A stretch of 64,000 nt of DNA, from contig JACJID010000003.1 of NCBI GenBank assembly GCA_014138725.1, positions 310,001 through 374,000 of the forward strand, given 5' to 3'. Each line of letters opens with the position of its first letter. Position 1 is the stretch's first letter. Of this stretch, positions 40,172 to 47,732 are shown piece by piece. Below the pieces are notes generated by a model that saw only the letters and a list, made by a program, of their open reading frames with translations, searched no databases and was not told the origin of the DNA. Origin of the DNA: Kutzneria viridogrisea. Lineage in GTDB: Bacteria; Actinomycetota; Actinomycetes; Mycobacteriales; Pseudonocardiaceae. Made by a program: the position numbers and the translations under genes.

Positions 40172-41274
40172 GCCTGTTGCCTCCTGAACTCGGTGACCAG
40201 TGGGGAGCGGTAGGCCCGCGCCAGCTCGCGCAGGAAGTCGATCTCGGTGTCCAGGTGGCCGCCACCAAGGTGGGCGATCCTCGGCGGCTCGGGCTGCGGC
40301 TGCGCGCCCGCGCCCCGGCTGGCGATGGCCGTGGCCACCCAGCACGCGGTGACCGCCGCGTCGGCCTGCTCCTGCGGCACGCCCTGGGCCGCGACGTGCT
40401 CGCGGGCCCGCCGCAGCAGGGCGGGCGGCACGTAGTTGCGCAGCACCAGCAGGCCGTCCCGGATCTCGATCACCATCCGGTAGATCCGCATGCCCGGGGC
40501 GGTCAGTCCGCGCGAGGGCGGCACCAGCACCACGCTCGGCACGGCCAGCGAGATGTCCCGCCACAGCGGGGTGAGGCGGCGCAGGGTCAGCAGCGAGTGC
40601 ACCGGCCGCAGCAGTGAGCCCGAGGAGGCCACCAGCACGCCTGCCGCCAGGAACAGCGCCTCCACGCCGGTGACCGGGGACAGCAGCTGCTCGGCCGGTT
40701 CCCAGCCGGTGACCAGGTAGACCGCGAACAGCACCCACAGCACGCAGGCCAGCGCGAGCCCGGCGGCGAACGTGGTCAGCCCCAGCCGCAGCGGGCGTTC
40801 GTCCGCGCGGCGGCCGTTGTACCAGCAGACCGTCGCGCAGGTCAGGTCGGAGACGAACAGCACGCTGAAGTAGATGATCCAGTACACGGGCAGCGGCCCG
40901 TCCTCGCCGACCACGTTGCGGGCGTGCGGCGGGGACACGGCGTCGATGTAGAGCAGCACCCCGGCGACCACGGCCGCCAGCGACAGGATGCGCAGCACGT
41001 ACCGGGACCGGCCCGAGGCCAGGAACACGAAGCAGAGCAGCGCGGCGGAGTCGGCCGTGGCGAACACCTGCCTGGCCAGGTCGATGGTGTGCGCGTCGCC
41101 GAGGACGCGCTGCAACAGGACGTCCACCCCGTCCAGGCGCAGGGTCATCGCCACCGCGATCGTGGTGATGGCCGCCCACAGCGCGCGCTGCCGGGGCTGG
41201 CGCAGCGCGGCCGGTGCCTTGACCAGGGCCACCAGCCACATGCACGCGATGCCCAGCAGTTCCAGCCAGCCCAT
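40168..41274 (-). CDS. MAB_1171c-type putative transporter (DUF6545-like)
   Basis: 368 residues from ATG 41274 (ATGA overlap with the ImmA/IrrE stop). Seven membrane helices fill residues ~1-235 (MGWLELLGIACMWLVALVKA to LFLAAGVLVASSGSLL); the C-terminal ~130 residues are cytosolic and include RIYRMVIEIRDGLLVLRNYV, the sequence typical for the MAB_1171c family. The name comes from a Mycobacteroides locus; a transport role is only predicted. Nearly always coded beside an ImmA/IrrE peptidase, as here, which suggests the membrane protein senses or supplies a signal that controls the protease. Confidence 0.85.
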   Translation of the reverse strand: MGWLELLGIACMWLVALVKAPAALRQPRQRALWAAITTIAVAMTLRLDGVDVLLQRVLGDAHTIDLARQVFATADSAALLCFVFLASGRSRYVLRILSLAAVVAGVLLYIDAVSPPHARNVVGEDGPLPVYWIIYFSVLFVSDLTCATVCWYNGRRADERPLRLGLTTFAAGLALACVLWVLFAVYLVTGWEPAEQLLSPVTGVEALFLAAGVLVASSGSLLRPVHSLLTLRRLTPLWRDISLAVPSVVLVPPSRGLTAPGMRIYRMVIEIRDGLLVLRNYVPPALLRRAREHVAAQGVPQEQADAAVTACWVATAIASRGAGAQPQPEPPRIAHLGGGHLDTEIDFLRELARAYRSPLVTEFRRQQA

Positions 41275-41804
41275 CAGGTGCTCGGGCTGCGGTGGTAGCC
41301 GATCGCGCTCTCCAGCCCGGCCACGATGCCGCGCAGCGGGGAGGGCGCCGACAACCGGCCGATCGTCTCCAGCACCAGCGTGGCGATCATCTCCGCCTGC
41401 TGCTCCTCCACATTGGAGTACCGGATCCTCGGCAGGTAGCCCACCACCTGCTCCAGCCCCACGTCCTCGATCATGCGCATGAGCACCCGGTTGTCCTCCA
41501 GTACGGAGTGGTTGTGCTCGCAGAGAATGTGCCCGACCTCGTGCAGGATGATGTGGTCGCGGTGGATCGGGCTCGTGTCGCTCTCGAAGCAGATGTGGTC
41601 CGCGCTGTCGGTGGCCACCCACATGCCGCTGGGCGCGCCGAGCGAGGTCAGCCCGCTCACCGGGTGCAGGCGCAGCGTGCGGCCGCGGCGCCGTTCGATG
41701 CCCGCGCACAGCCGTTCCACGTCGAACGGGTCCGGGATCTCCAGCTCGCGGATCATGGCCCGGCACTGCCTGCGGAGTCGGGCAGGACTGATGTGGTGAC
41801 GCAC
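41274..41804 (-). CDS. ImmA/IrrE family metallo-endopeptidase
   Basis: 176 residues from GTG 41804, selected because the protein then begins like its relatives (RHHISPARLRRQCRAMIREL); the open frame continues further upstream. The zinc-binding active site is HEVGH (near residue 87) in HIILHEVGHILCEHNH, with a downstream Glu in NVEEQQAEMIATLVLE as third ligand. Relatives cleave XRE-type repressors; an XRE gene, often next in such loci, is not seen here. First gene of the ImmA, MAB_1171c, SDR operon, all overlapping by ATGA. Confidence 0.85.
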   Translation of the reverse strand: MRHHISPARLRRQCRAMIRELEIPDPFDVERLCAGIERRRGRTLRLHPVSGLTSLGAPSGMWVATDSADHICFESDTSPIHRDHIILHEVGHILCEHNHSVLEDNRVLMRMIEDVGLEQVVGYLPRIRYSNVEEQQAEMIATLVLETIGRLSAPSPLRGIVAGLESAIGYHRSPST

Positions 41805-41883
41805 GAAACCCCCCAGGTCGCGTGGTTCGCCTTGCACGCTACCAGTCAGCAAGAATTGGTCCAGCACCACGAGGGGAGCCGTA

Positions 41884-42795
41884 ATGGACTACCAGGGCGT
41901 TCTCACCGAGATCGCCGCCAGCGTCAAGGGATTGGTCGGCAGCGGGCAGGTCGCCGACTACATACCCGCGCTGAGCTCGGTCGACCCCGACCAGTTCGGC
42001 ATCGCCGTGGCCGATGTGCACGGCGAGGTGCACGGGGTCGGCGACTGGCAGGTGCCGTTCAGCATCCAGAGCGTGTCCAAGCCCTTCGCGCTGGCCCTGG
42101 CGCTGGCGCACAGCGGTGAGGGCATCTGGCGACGGGTCGGCCGCGAACCCTCCGGTACCGCCTTCAACTCGCTCGTGCAGCTCGAACACGAGCACGGTGT
42201 GCCGCGCAACCCGTTCATCAACGCGGGCGCCCTGGTGATCACCGACCACCTGGTGACGACCACCGGTGACGCCGGGACCGCCGTGCTCGACCTGCTGCGC
42301 GCCGAGAGCGGCAACCCGCACATCTCCGTGGACGAGGACGTGGCCATCTCCGAACTGGCCAACGCGGACCGCAACGCCGCGCTGGCCCACCTGATGGCCA
42401 GCTACGGCAACATGGAGAACCCCGTACCAGTGGTGCTGGAGAACTACTTCTGGCAGTGCGCCGTGCGGATGAGCTGCCGCGACCTGGCCACCGCCGGCCT
42501 GTTCCTCGCCCGCGAGGGCGTGCGCGCCGACGGCTCGCGGCTGCTCTCGGGGAGCCTGACCAAGCGGGTCAACTCCGTGATGCTGACCTGCGGGACCTAC
42601 GACGCCGCCGGGGACTTCGCCTACCGGGTCGGCCTGCCCGGCAAGAGCGGGGTCGGCGGCGGCATCCTCGCCGTCATCCCGAACCGCTGCGCGCTGTGCG
42701 TCTGGAGCCCCGGACTCGACGCCCGCGGCAACTCCGTCGCCGGGGTCGCCGCCCTGGAGGAGTTCACGACCCTGACGGGCTGGTCGGTGTTCTAG
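41884..42795 (+). CDS. glsA: Glutaminase (serine-dependent beta-lactamase-fold type)
   Basis: 303 residues from ATG 41884 with GAGGGGAG upstream. Catalyses glutamine to glutamate plus ammonia in the cytosol. The catalytic dyad is Ser63-x-x-Lys66 in FSIQSVSKPF; further signature blocks are NPFINAGALV, YGNMENPVPVVLENYFWQCA (the Tyr-Asn region) and GLPGKSGVGGGI with the KSG motif. Full length for the family, without the STAS or ankyrin extension. Monocistronic by position. It is followed by a 625-bp non-coding region with palindromes and a 21-bp tandem array. Confidence 0.96.
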   Translation: MDYQGVLTEIAASVKGLVGSGQVADYIPALSSVDPDQFGIAVADVHGEVHGVGDWQVPFSIQSVSKPFALALALAHSGEGIWRRVGREPSGTAFNSLVQLEHEHGVPRNPFINAGALVITDHLVTTTGDAGTAVLDLLRAESGNPHISVDEDVAISELANADRNAALAHLMASYGNMENPVPVVLENYFWQCAVRMSCRDLATAGLFLAREGVRADGSRLLSGSLTKRVNSVMLTCGTYDAAGDFAYRVGLPGKSGVGGGILAVIPNRCALCVWSPGLDARGNSVAGVAALEEFTTLTGWSVF

Positions 42796-42838
42796 GGGCG
42801 GGCGGGAGCCTCGTGGCGCCCCGGCACCCCGGGCGAGC

Positions 42839-43107
42839 GTCATGAAGGTGCCGTTTGGGACGCCCAACGTCCCAAACGGCACCTTCATGACGGTCCGCCC
42901 GCGTGGTGAACCCGCCGCGAAAGCCACCTTCACGGCGGTGCCGCACCGCAAGCGGGCCGCTCGCCCCACACCCGCGCCACGAAAGTGCCCTTCAGGACAC
43001 CCAACGTCCCAAACGGCACCTTCATGACAGCCCGCCCACGTGGTAGAACCCGCAGCGAAAGCCACCTTCGCTGCGCCCAGCGCCGCGAAAGCCACCTTCA
43101 CGCGCAC
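42839..43107. repeat. Palindrome cluster between convergent genes (glsA and FGGY kinase)
   Basis: First palindrome: perfect 24-bp arms at 42839-42862 and 42868-42891, loop CCCAA, with the word ATGAAGGTGCCGTTTGGGAC. Second, imperfect: about 42978-43027. Then a 23-nt hairpin GCAGCGAA-N7-TTCGCTGC (43052-43074), followed by GAAAGCCACCTTCACGCG. Close relatives occur at 52589-52757 and 60555-60607. Likely bidirectional terminators or RNA-processing sites. Confidence 0.85.
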
Positions 43108-43113
43108 GTCCGA

Positions 43114-43398
43114 GCGAGACTCGCGCACCACACAGCGGGACTCAGGCGCGGCAAAACGGGACTCGCGCGCCGAAAAGCGGACTCGCGCACCTCAGAGCGG
43201 GACTCACGCACCACAGCACGGGACTCGCCCACCCCACAGCGGGACTCACGCACCACAGCACGGGACTCACGCACCCCACACCGGGACTCGTCCTCCCCCG
43301 AGCGGGACTCGCGCTCCTCACACCGGGACTCACGCGCCCCAGAGCGGGACTCAGGCTCCGCACACCGGGACTCGCGCGCCCCACAGCGGGACTCGCGG
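43114..43398. repeat. 21-bp tandem array 1, about 14 units
   Basis: Units centre on GCGGGACTCGCGCACCCCA, with a period of 21 bp (one unit of 20). The last unit ends 23 bp before the FGGY stop codon. The same unit in inverted orientation forms the array at 51806-52550, and two units occur at 60618-60656. Open frames across it (RDSRTTA-type heptapeptides) are a by-product of the period being a multiple of three. Confidence 0.88.
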
Positions 43399-43420
43399 TG
43401 TCCTGGCGTGTGCCGCCGCC

Positions 43421-44641
43421 TCAGCGGAGGTCGTGTACGGGGGTGAGCAGGGGGTCGGGGCGGACTAGGCGCCAGGGACGGGCCAGGGTCGCGGCGGCGG
43501 TGAGCGAGGGCAGGACGCCGAGGGCGCGCAGCCCGAGCAGGGCGGCGCCCATGGCGGCGGGGGCGTCGTCGGCGACGATCTCCACGGGAACGCCCAGGGA
43601 GGTGGCAACGACCTCGGCGGCCATGGGGATGCGCAGCACTGCGGGGCCGGTGCGGACCAGGCGCACCTCGACCCCGGTGGCCAGCAGGTGCTCGCGGGCG
43701 GCGGACAGGCGCCGGCCGATGCGGTCCAGGCGGATCACGGTGCAGGGCTCGTCGTCCCCGGTGGCGCCGACGAGCCACAGGCCGTCGGCAACGCGGTGCC
43801 AGTGCACGCGGCCGTGGTCACCGGGGCTGGCGGGACCGGCCAGCGCCGCGAGCACGGGACCGGACTCCAGGGTGACGGAGGCGGTGCCGGGCGCGGCCAG
43901 GCCCAGGCCCACGGCGGACAGGGCGTCCTGGGCGGCGCCGACCACGAGCGGCAGACCGCGGGGCAGGCCGAGCAGCTCGGCGGCTTCCCTGGACAGCGGC
44001 AACTGATCGTTGGGGTCGGCGAGCGGGGGCAACCGGTCGGCGCCCACGCCCGCGACCCGCAGCGCCGTACCCGACCAGGCGGGCAGCTGGGTGTCGAGCA
44101 GACCGGCGGCCGAGGCGCTGGAGGTGTCGGCGAGCACGCGCCCGGACAGCCGTGACAGCACGAAGTCCTTGAGCTCGCACCAGCGCGCCACGCTGGCGAG
44201 CAGGTCGGGGGCGTGCGTGGCGAACCAGGCCAACCGCACCAGGGCGGACCCGCCGTGCACCGGCACACCGGTCATGTGGTGCAACTCGGCGCCGAGCTCG
44301 TGGCGGATGCGGGCGGCCAGCTGCGTGGTGCCCTCGTCGGCGCCGGTGAACACCGGGGTCACCGGCCGGTCGGCCTCGTCGGTGGCGAGCAGGGTGTCGC
44401 CCGCACCGGCGAAGCAGAGCCCGCGCACCGGCACGCCGCGCGCCTGGCAGGCCAGCACCGTGCGCTCGATCGCCGCCAGCGTCACGTCCAGCGCCGCGTA
44501 CGGGTCCAGCACCCCGGCGGGGTAGCGCAGTTGCGTCGTCTCCAGCACGGTCAACTCGGTGCTGAGCGCGACCACCCGTGCCGCGTCCGCACCGACCTGC
44601 ACGCCGAAGACGGCACCCGCTGCGCTCATGCCCTCCATCAT
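43421..44641 (-). CDS. FGGY family carbohydrate kinase (gluconokinase-like), divergent
   Basis: 406 residues, shorter than the usual ~500. The actin-like ATPase fold is visible: N-terminal GVQVGADAARVVALS instead of the usual DxGTTxxR loop, FAGAGDTLLATDEADRPVTP, TGADEGTTQLAARI, and HHMTGVPVHGGSALVRLAWF, which corresponds to the gluconokinase-type TGCPxHPxYxxxKL region. VVGAAQDALSAVGLGLAAPG is the phosphate-2 loop. The weak first phosphate loop and short length make activity uncertain. It lies 53 bp behind the ABC permease on the same strand, so it may be the last gene of that operon. Start ATG 44641 or 44629. Confidence 0.8.
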   Translation of the reverse strand: MMEGMSAAGAVFGVQVGADAARVVALSTELTVLETTQLRYPAGVLDPYAALDVTLAAIERTVLACQARGVPVRGLCFAGAGDTLLATDEADRPVTPVFTGADEGTTQLAARIRHELGAELHHMTGVPVHGGSALVRLAWFATHAPDLLASVARWCELKDFVLSRLSGRVLADTSSASAAGLLDTQLPAWSGTALRVAGVGADRLPPLADPNDQLPLSREAAELLGLPRGLPLVVGAAQDALSAVGLGLAAPGTASVTLESGPVLAALAGPASPGDHGRVHWHRVADGLWLVGATGDDEPCTVIRLDRIGRRLSAAREHLLATGVEVRLVRTGPAVLRIPMAAEVVATSLGVPVEIVADDAPAAMGAALLGLRALGVLPSLTAAATLARPWRLVRPDPLLTPVHDLR

Positions 44642-44694
44642 GACGCCAAATCACCGTGCGTAGTTGACGAGTTGGCCGCCGATCGGGGCAACCT

Positions 44695-45507
44695 TCAGCG
44701 GGCCAGCCGGGGCAGCAGCGCCGCGGCGACGCCCACTCCGAGCGCGGCGGCCCCGACCAGCACCGCGAGATCCAGCGGCAGGGTCGCCGGGGTGCCGATC
44801 AGCAGTCCGCGCAGGGCGTCGACCTCGTAACTGAGCGGGTTCACGTGGTTGATCACCTGGAGCCAGCCGGGCATCAGCTGCACCGGGTACAGGGCGTTGG
44901 AGGCGAAGAACAGCGGCATGGTGATGGCCTGTCCGATGCCCATCAGCCGCTCGCGGGTGAGCACCAGCCCGGCGATGGTGATGGACAGGCAGCAGAAGAA
45001 GGCCGAACCGACCACCACCACGAGCAGCACCGTGAGCAGCCGCAAGGGGTTCGCGGTCAGGCCGACGCCGAGCAGTGCGGACAGGACCAGCACGACGAGT
45101 GCCTGTAGGACGGCGCGCACCCCGGCGGCGAAGGCCTTGCCCGCCACCAGCGCGGCCCTGGGGGTGGGCGTGACCAGCAGCTTGGACAGCACGCCCGCGT
45201 CGCGCTCCCAGATGATCTGGATGCCGTAGAAGATCGACACGAACAGGGCGGACTGGGCGAGGATGCCCGGTGCCAGGTAGTCCAGGTACGGCAGGGACCC
45301 GGTCGGGATCACCCGCAGCCGGGTGAAGGTCTCGCCGAAGACCAGCAGCCACAGCGCGGGCTGGATGGCCCTGGTGACCAGCTCGGACCGGTCGTGGCGC
45401 AGCTTCTGCAACTCCACCAGGCACATCGTGGCCACGCGGGACACGAACAGCCTGGGCAGTACTCGGTCACCCCAGGCGGCGGGCGGTGCGGCGGGTGGCG
45501 CGGACAT
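44695..45507 (-). CDS. ABC-2 type transporter permease (DrrB-like)
   Basis: 270 residues with six membrane helices (from about residue 45). The N-terminal PRLFVSRVATMCLVELQKLR and RAIQPALWLLVFGETFTRLR match the ABC-2 permease type used for daunorubicin-like drug or polyketide export; LAPGILAQSALFVSIFYGIQ is the conserved second segment. Partner of the ATPase coded just upstream; the two genes overlap by 41 bp, so their synthesis is coupled. No biosynthetic genes are nearby, so the substrate may be an outside compound. Confidence 0.9.
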   Translation of the reverse strand: MSAPPAAPPAAWGDRVLPRLFVSRVATMCLVELQKLRHDRSELVTRAIQPALWLLVFGETFTRLRVIPTGSLPYLDYLAPGILAQSALFVSIFYGIQIIWERDAGVLSKLLVTPTPRAALVAGKAFAAGVRAVLQALVVLVLSALLGVGLTANPLRLLTVLLVVVVGSAFFCCLSITIAGLVLTRERLMGIGQAITMPLFFASNALYPVQLMPGWLQVINHVNPLSYEVDALRGLLIGTPATLPLDLAVLVGAAALGVGVAAALLPRLAR

Positions 45508-46267
45508 CGCGGATCCCCTTCGACGTGTCCTCGGTCAGGTCTCCCCCGGTGCGCGCGCGGAACACGTCCTCCAGGCTCGCGTGCTCGCCCACCTCGGCCC
45601 TGAGCTCGGCAGGGCTGCCGATGGCGGTGATCCGGCCGCGGTGCATCAGCGCGATCCGGTCGCAGTTCTGCTCCGCCTCGGCCATGTGGTGCGTGGTCAC
45701 CAGCACGGTCATGCCGGTGTCCGCCCGGACCTGGCCGATGCGCTCCCACACCCCGGCGCGGGCGATCGGGTCCAGGCCGATGGTCGGCTCGTCCAGCACC
45801 AGGAGCCGAGGGGTGCTCACCAGCGCCTGGGCCAGTTCCAGCCTGCGGATCATGCCGCCGGAGTAGGTGGCGGCCTGCCGGTCGGCCACCTCCAGCAGGC
45901 CCACCGCGTCCAGCACGGAGCCGACCTGCTCGGCGCGGGCCGCCCTCGGCACGTCGAACAGCCGCGCGAACAGGGCCACGTTCTCCCGGCCGGTCAGCGT
46001 GGCGTCGGCGGACAACTGCTGCGGCACGTAGCCGACAAGCCTGCGCACGGCCAGCTTCTCGCGGGCCACGTCGGTGCCGAACACGCGGATCGCGCCCGGC
46101 GGGGCGGGCAGCAGGGTGGTGATCATGCGGATGGTGGTCGTCTTGCCCGCGCCGTTCGGGCCGAGCAGCCCGAACACCTCGCCAGGCGCCACCTCCAGAT
46201 CCAGGTCGTCCACGGCCACGGTCCGCCCGAAGCTGTGCCGCACCCCGGTGCAGCTCACCGCGTTCAC
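45467..46267 (-). CDS. ABC transporter ATP-binding protein (DrrA-like)
   Basis: 266 residues from GTG 46267, overlapping the MarR stop as GTGA. Walker A GPNGAGKTT (residues 36-44), Q-loop YVPQQLSADATLTGRENV, signature YSGGMIRRLELAQAL, Walker B LLVLDEPT, and H-loop VLVTTHHMAEAEQ. The C-terminal ~45 residues (ALMHRGRITAIGSPAELRAE onward) form the DrrA-type tail. It energises the permease that follows. Arrangement MarR, ATPase, permease with overlapping genes is typical for substrate-induced efflux. Confidence 0.95.
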   Translation of the reverse strand: MNAVSCTGVRHSFGRTVAVDDLDLEVAPGEVFGLLGPNGAGKTTTIRMITTLLPAPPGAIRVFGTDVAREKLAVRRLVGYVPQQLSADATLTGRENVALFARLFDVPRAARAEQVGSVLDAVGLLEVADRQAATYSGGMIRRLELAQALVSTPRLLVLDEPTIGLDPIARAGVWERIGQVRADTGMTVLVTTHHMAEAEQNCDRIALMHRGRITAIGSPAELRAEVGEHASLEDVFRARTGGDLTEDTSKGIRDVRATRRTARRLG

Positions 46268-46704
46268 GAGTCGGCCTCCAGGCGGGTGATCAGCCTGCGC
46301 AGCGCGGGCAGGGCCTGGCTGATGGCCGCGCGGTCGGCGGGGTCCAGGTCCGCCAGCGCCGCGCCGACCAGTTCGGTGCGGGCCTGCCGCCAGGCGGCGA
46401 GCCGCTGCTCGGCGGCCTCGGTGACGTACAGCCGGGCGTTGCGGCGGTCGTCCGGATCGGTCTCGCGGCGCAGCAGGTCCTGGTCCACCAACTGGTTGAC
46501 CAGGGTGCTGACCGAGTTGCGGGCCAGGTGCAGTTCGGCAGCCGCGGCGGCGACACCGAGACCGGGCCTGGCCGAGGCCACGCGCAGCAACTCCACCTGG
46601 GCGCCCCGCAGCCGCGGGCCGGTCAGCCCGGCCTGCAACCGCCGCCGGACCAGCCTGCGCAGCCCGGTGGTGACGGTCATCAGTTCGTCGGCGTTCGCGG
46701 TCAC
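46264..46704 (-). CDS. MarR family regulator of the ABC exporter
   Basis: 146 residues. Winged-helix core: AQVELLRVASARPGLGVAAA, AAELHLARNSVSTLVNQLVD as recognition helix, and the wing LLRRETDPDDRRNARLYVTE with the DRR motif. GTG 46704 lies exactly 6 nt after TATTCT, so it is probably leaderless. A dyad TAGGAT-CTA-ATCCTA immediately upstream of the -10 is a likely autoregulatory operator. First gene of the MarR-ATPase-permease(-FGGY) operon. Confidence 0.9.
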   Translation of the reverse strand: MTANADELMTVTTGLRRLVRRRLQAGLTGPRLRGAQVELLRVASARPGLGVAAAAAELHLARNSVSTLVNQLVDQDLLRRETDPDDRRNARLYVTEAAEQRLAAWRQARTELVGAALADLDPADRAAISQALPALRRLITRLEADS

Positions 46705-46710
46705 CGGGCC

Positions 46711-46739
46711 AGAATAGCTCTCATTAGGATCTAATCCTA
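46711..46739 (-). promoter_or_regulatory. MarR promoter and operator
   Basis: Minus-strand -10 TATTCT (46716-46711), 6 nt before GTG 46704. Dyad TAGGAT-CTA-ATCCTA at 46725-46739; an alternative reading is ATTAG-GAT-CTAAT at 46723-46735. Its AT content is unusual for the window. The dyad abuts the stop codon (46737-46739) of the preceding MarR gene. Confidence 0.65.
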
Positions 46740-47240
46740 GTGAGATCCTTCCAGGGAGATCAGCAGGGTCCGCAGGTCCTCGTTCATCCGGGCCTGACGC
46801 TCGGGATCCAGGGCGGAGAGCATCGCCAGTTCCGCACGGGTCTTGGTGCCGAACACCTGGGTGGCCCGCTCACGCCCCTGCTCGGTCAGCGCCACGAGCA
46901 CGACTCGCCGGTCGGACTCGTCGAGCTGGCGGCTCACCCACCCCTTGTGCTCCAGCTGGCTGACCCGGTTGGTCACCGCGCCCGAGGTCAGCTGCATCCG
47001 CGTCATCAGCTCGCCCGCGGTGAGCCGCTGCTTCGGCTCGGCGCGGCGCAGGCAGGCCAGCAGTTCCAGCTCCCACAGCTCGATGCCGCGCGGGGCCAGC
47101 TCGCGCTTGATCTCGGTCTCCAGCCGGTGCGCGACCCGCCGCAGCCGGTAGGCCAGCGCCTTGGCAGCCAGTTCCTCCGGGCTGTGCGTGCCCGCGAGGT
47201 GGTCGGTCAGATCGTCGATGTGGTCACGGGACTGCGCCAT
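46737..47240 (-). CDS. MarR family regulator, divergent from membrane protein and monooxygenase
   Basis: 167 residues. Winged helix: GIELWELELLACLRRAEPKQ, ELMTRMQLTSGAVTNRVSQL as recognition helix, and SRQLDESDRRVVLVALTEQG with the wing DRR. ATG 47240 is preceded by minus-strand TACGAT at exactly 6 nt (leaderless pattern). The divergent promoter region contains a TTCATATGAA palindrome inside the spacer of the opposite promoter, so it likely represses the membrane protein and flavin monooxygenase genes on the + strand. Ligand unknown. Confidence 0.9.
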   Translation of the reverse strand: MAQSRDHIDDLTDHLAGTHSPEELAAKALAYRLRRVAHRLETEIKRELAPRGIELWELELLACLRRAEPKQRLTAGELMTRMQLTSGAVTNRVSQLEHKGWVSRQLDESDRRVVLVALTEQGRERATQVFGTKTRAELAMLSALDPERQARMNEDLRTLLISLEGSH

Positions 47241-47246
47241 CGGCAG

Positions 47247-47289
47247 ATCGTAGCAATACCTTGACGTTCATATGAATGCTCATTATCTT
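47247..47289. promoter_or_regulatory. Divergent promoters with MarR-type operator TTCATATGAA
   Basis: Minus strand: TACGAT (47252-47247) for the MarR gene. Plus strand: -35 TTGACG (47261-47266) and -10 TATCTT (47284-47289), spacer 17 bp, close to the sigma-70 consensus. The perfect 10-bp palindrome TTCATATGAA (47267-47276) starts right after the -35, so binding would block the plus-strand promoter. Confidence 0.7.
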
Positions 47290-47318
47290 CACGTTAATAC
47301 AACTTGATTGGGGGCTCG

Positions 47319-47732
47319 ATGCACTCCGCACTGCGCGAGCGGCTCGGCGCGGCGGTCACGGTGGCGGGCATCGCCGCCGCGGTGCCGTCCATCCAGCAGA
47401 CCGTCTCGCACATCACCGACGACACCTACCGGGCGCCAGAGGTCCGGCACGGGGAGGGCCACGTGCAGTACCACATGGCCCGCGAGGCACTGATCACCGT
47501 GGGCAGCATCGGCGCGATCGGCGTCGGACTGCTGGCGGGGCCACGAAGGGGACGCCCGCTGTGGTGGGCGATGGCAAGCGCCGCAACGGGTTTCGCCGCG
47601 GCGATGTGGTCGGGTGGGCCGACCACCGGCAAGTGGGCGCCCAACCGCACGGCGCTGCTGGTGCACCTCGCGTCCACCACGGGGCTCGCGGTCGGCATCG
47701 CCCTGCTGCGGCCCGGCAGGGAGCGGTCATGA
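47319..47732 (+). CDS. Small membrane protein of unknown function
   Basis: 137 residues from ATG 47319. Predicted segments: AAVTVAGIAAAVPSIQQ (weak), EALITVGSIGAIGVGLLAG, PLWWAMASAATGFAAAMWSG and LVHLASTTGLAVGIALL, so three or four membrane helices. Not a family I recognise. Its stop overlaps the monooxygenase start as ATGA, so both proteins are made together under the promoter at 47261-47289, which carries a MarR-type operator. The coupling suggests a role in uptake of, or protection from, the compound the monooxygenase acts on; this is inference only. Confidence 0.75.
   Translation: MHSALRERLGAAVTVAGIAAAVPSIQQTVSHITDDTYRAPEVRHGEGHVQYHMAREALITVGSIGAIGVGLLAGPRRGRPLWWAMASAATGFAAAMWSGGPTTGKWAPNRTALLVHLASTTGLAVGIALLRPGRERS

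Noticed and set aside
43114-43398. CRISPR array
   Set aside because: The 21-bp units are directly adjacent without unique spacers, and no cas genes are present.
44695-46267. Anthracycline self-resistance genes of a biosynthetic cluster
   Set aside because: The DrrAB type is shared by many exporters; no polyketide synthase or tailoring set is nearby and a MarR gene heads the operon.
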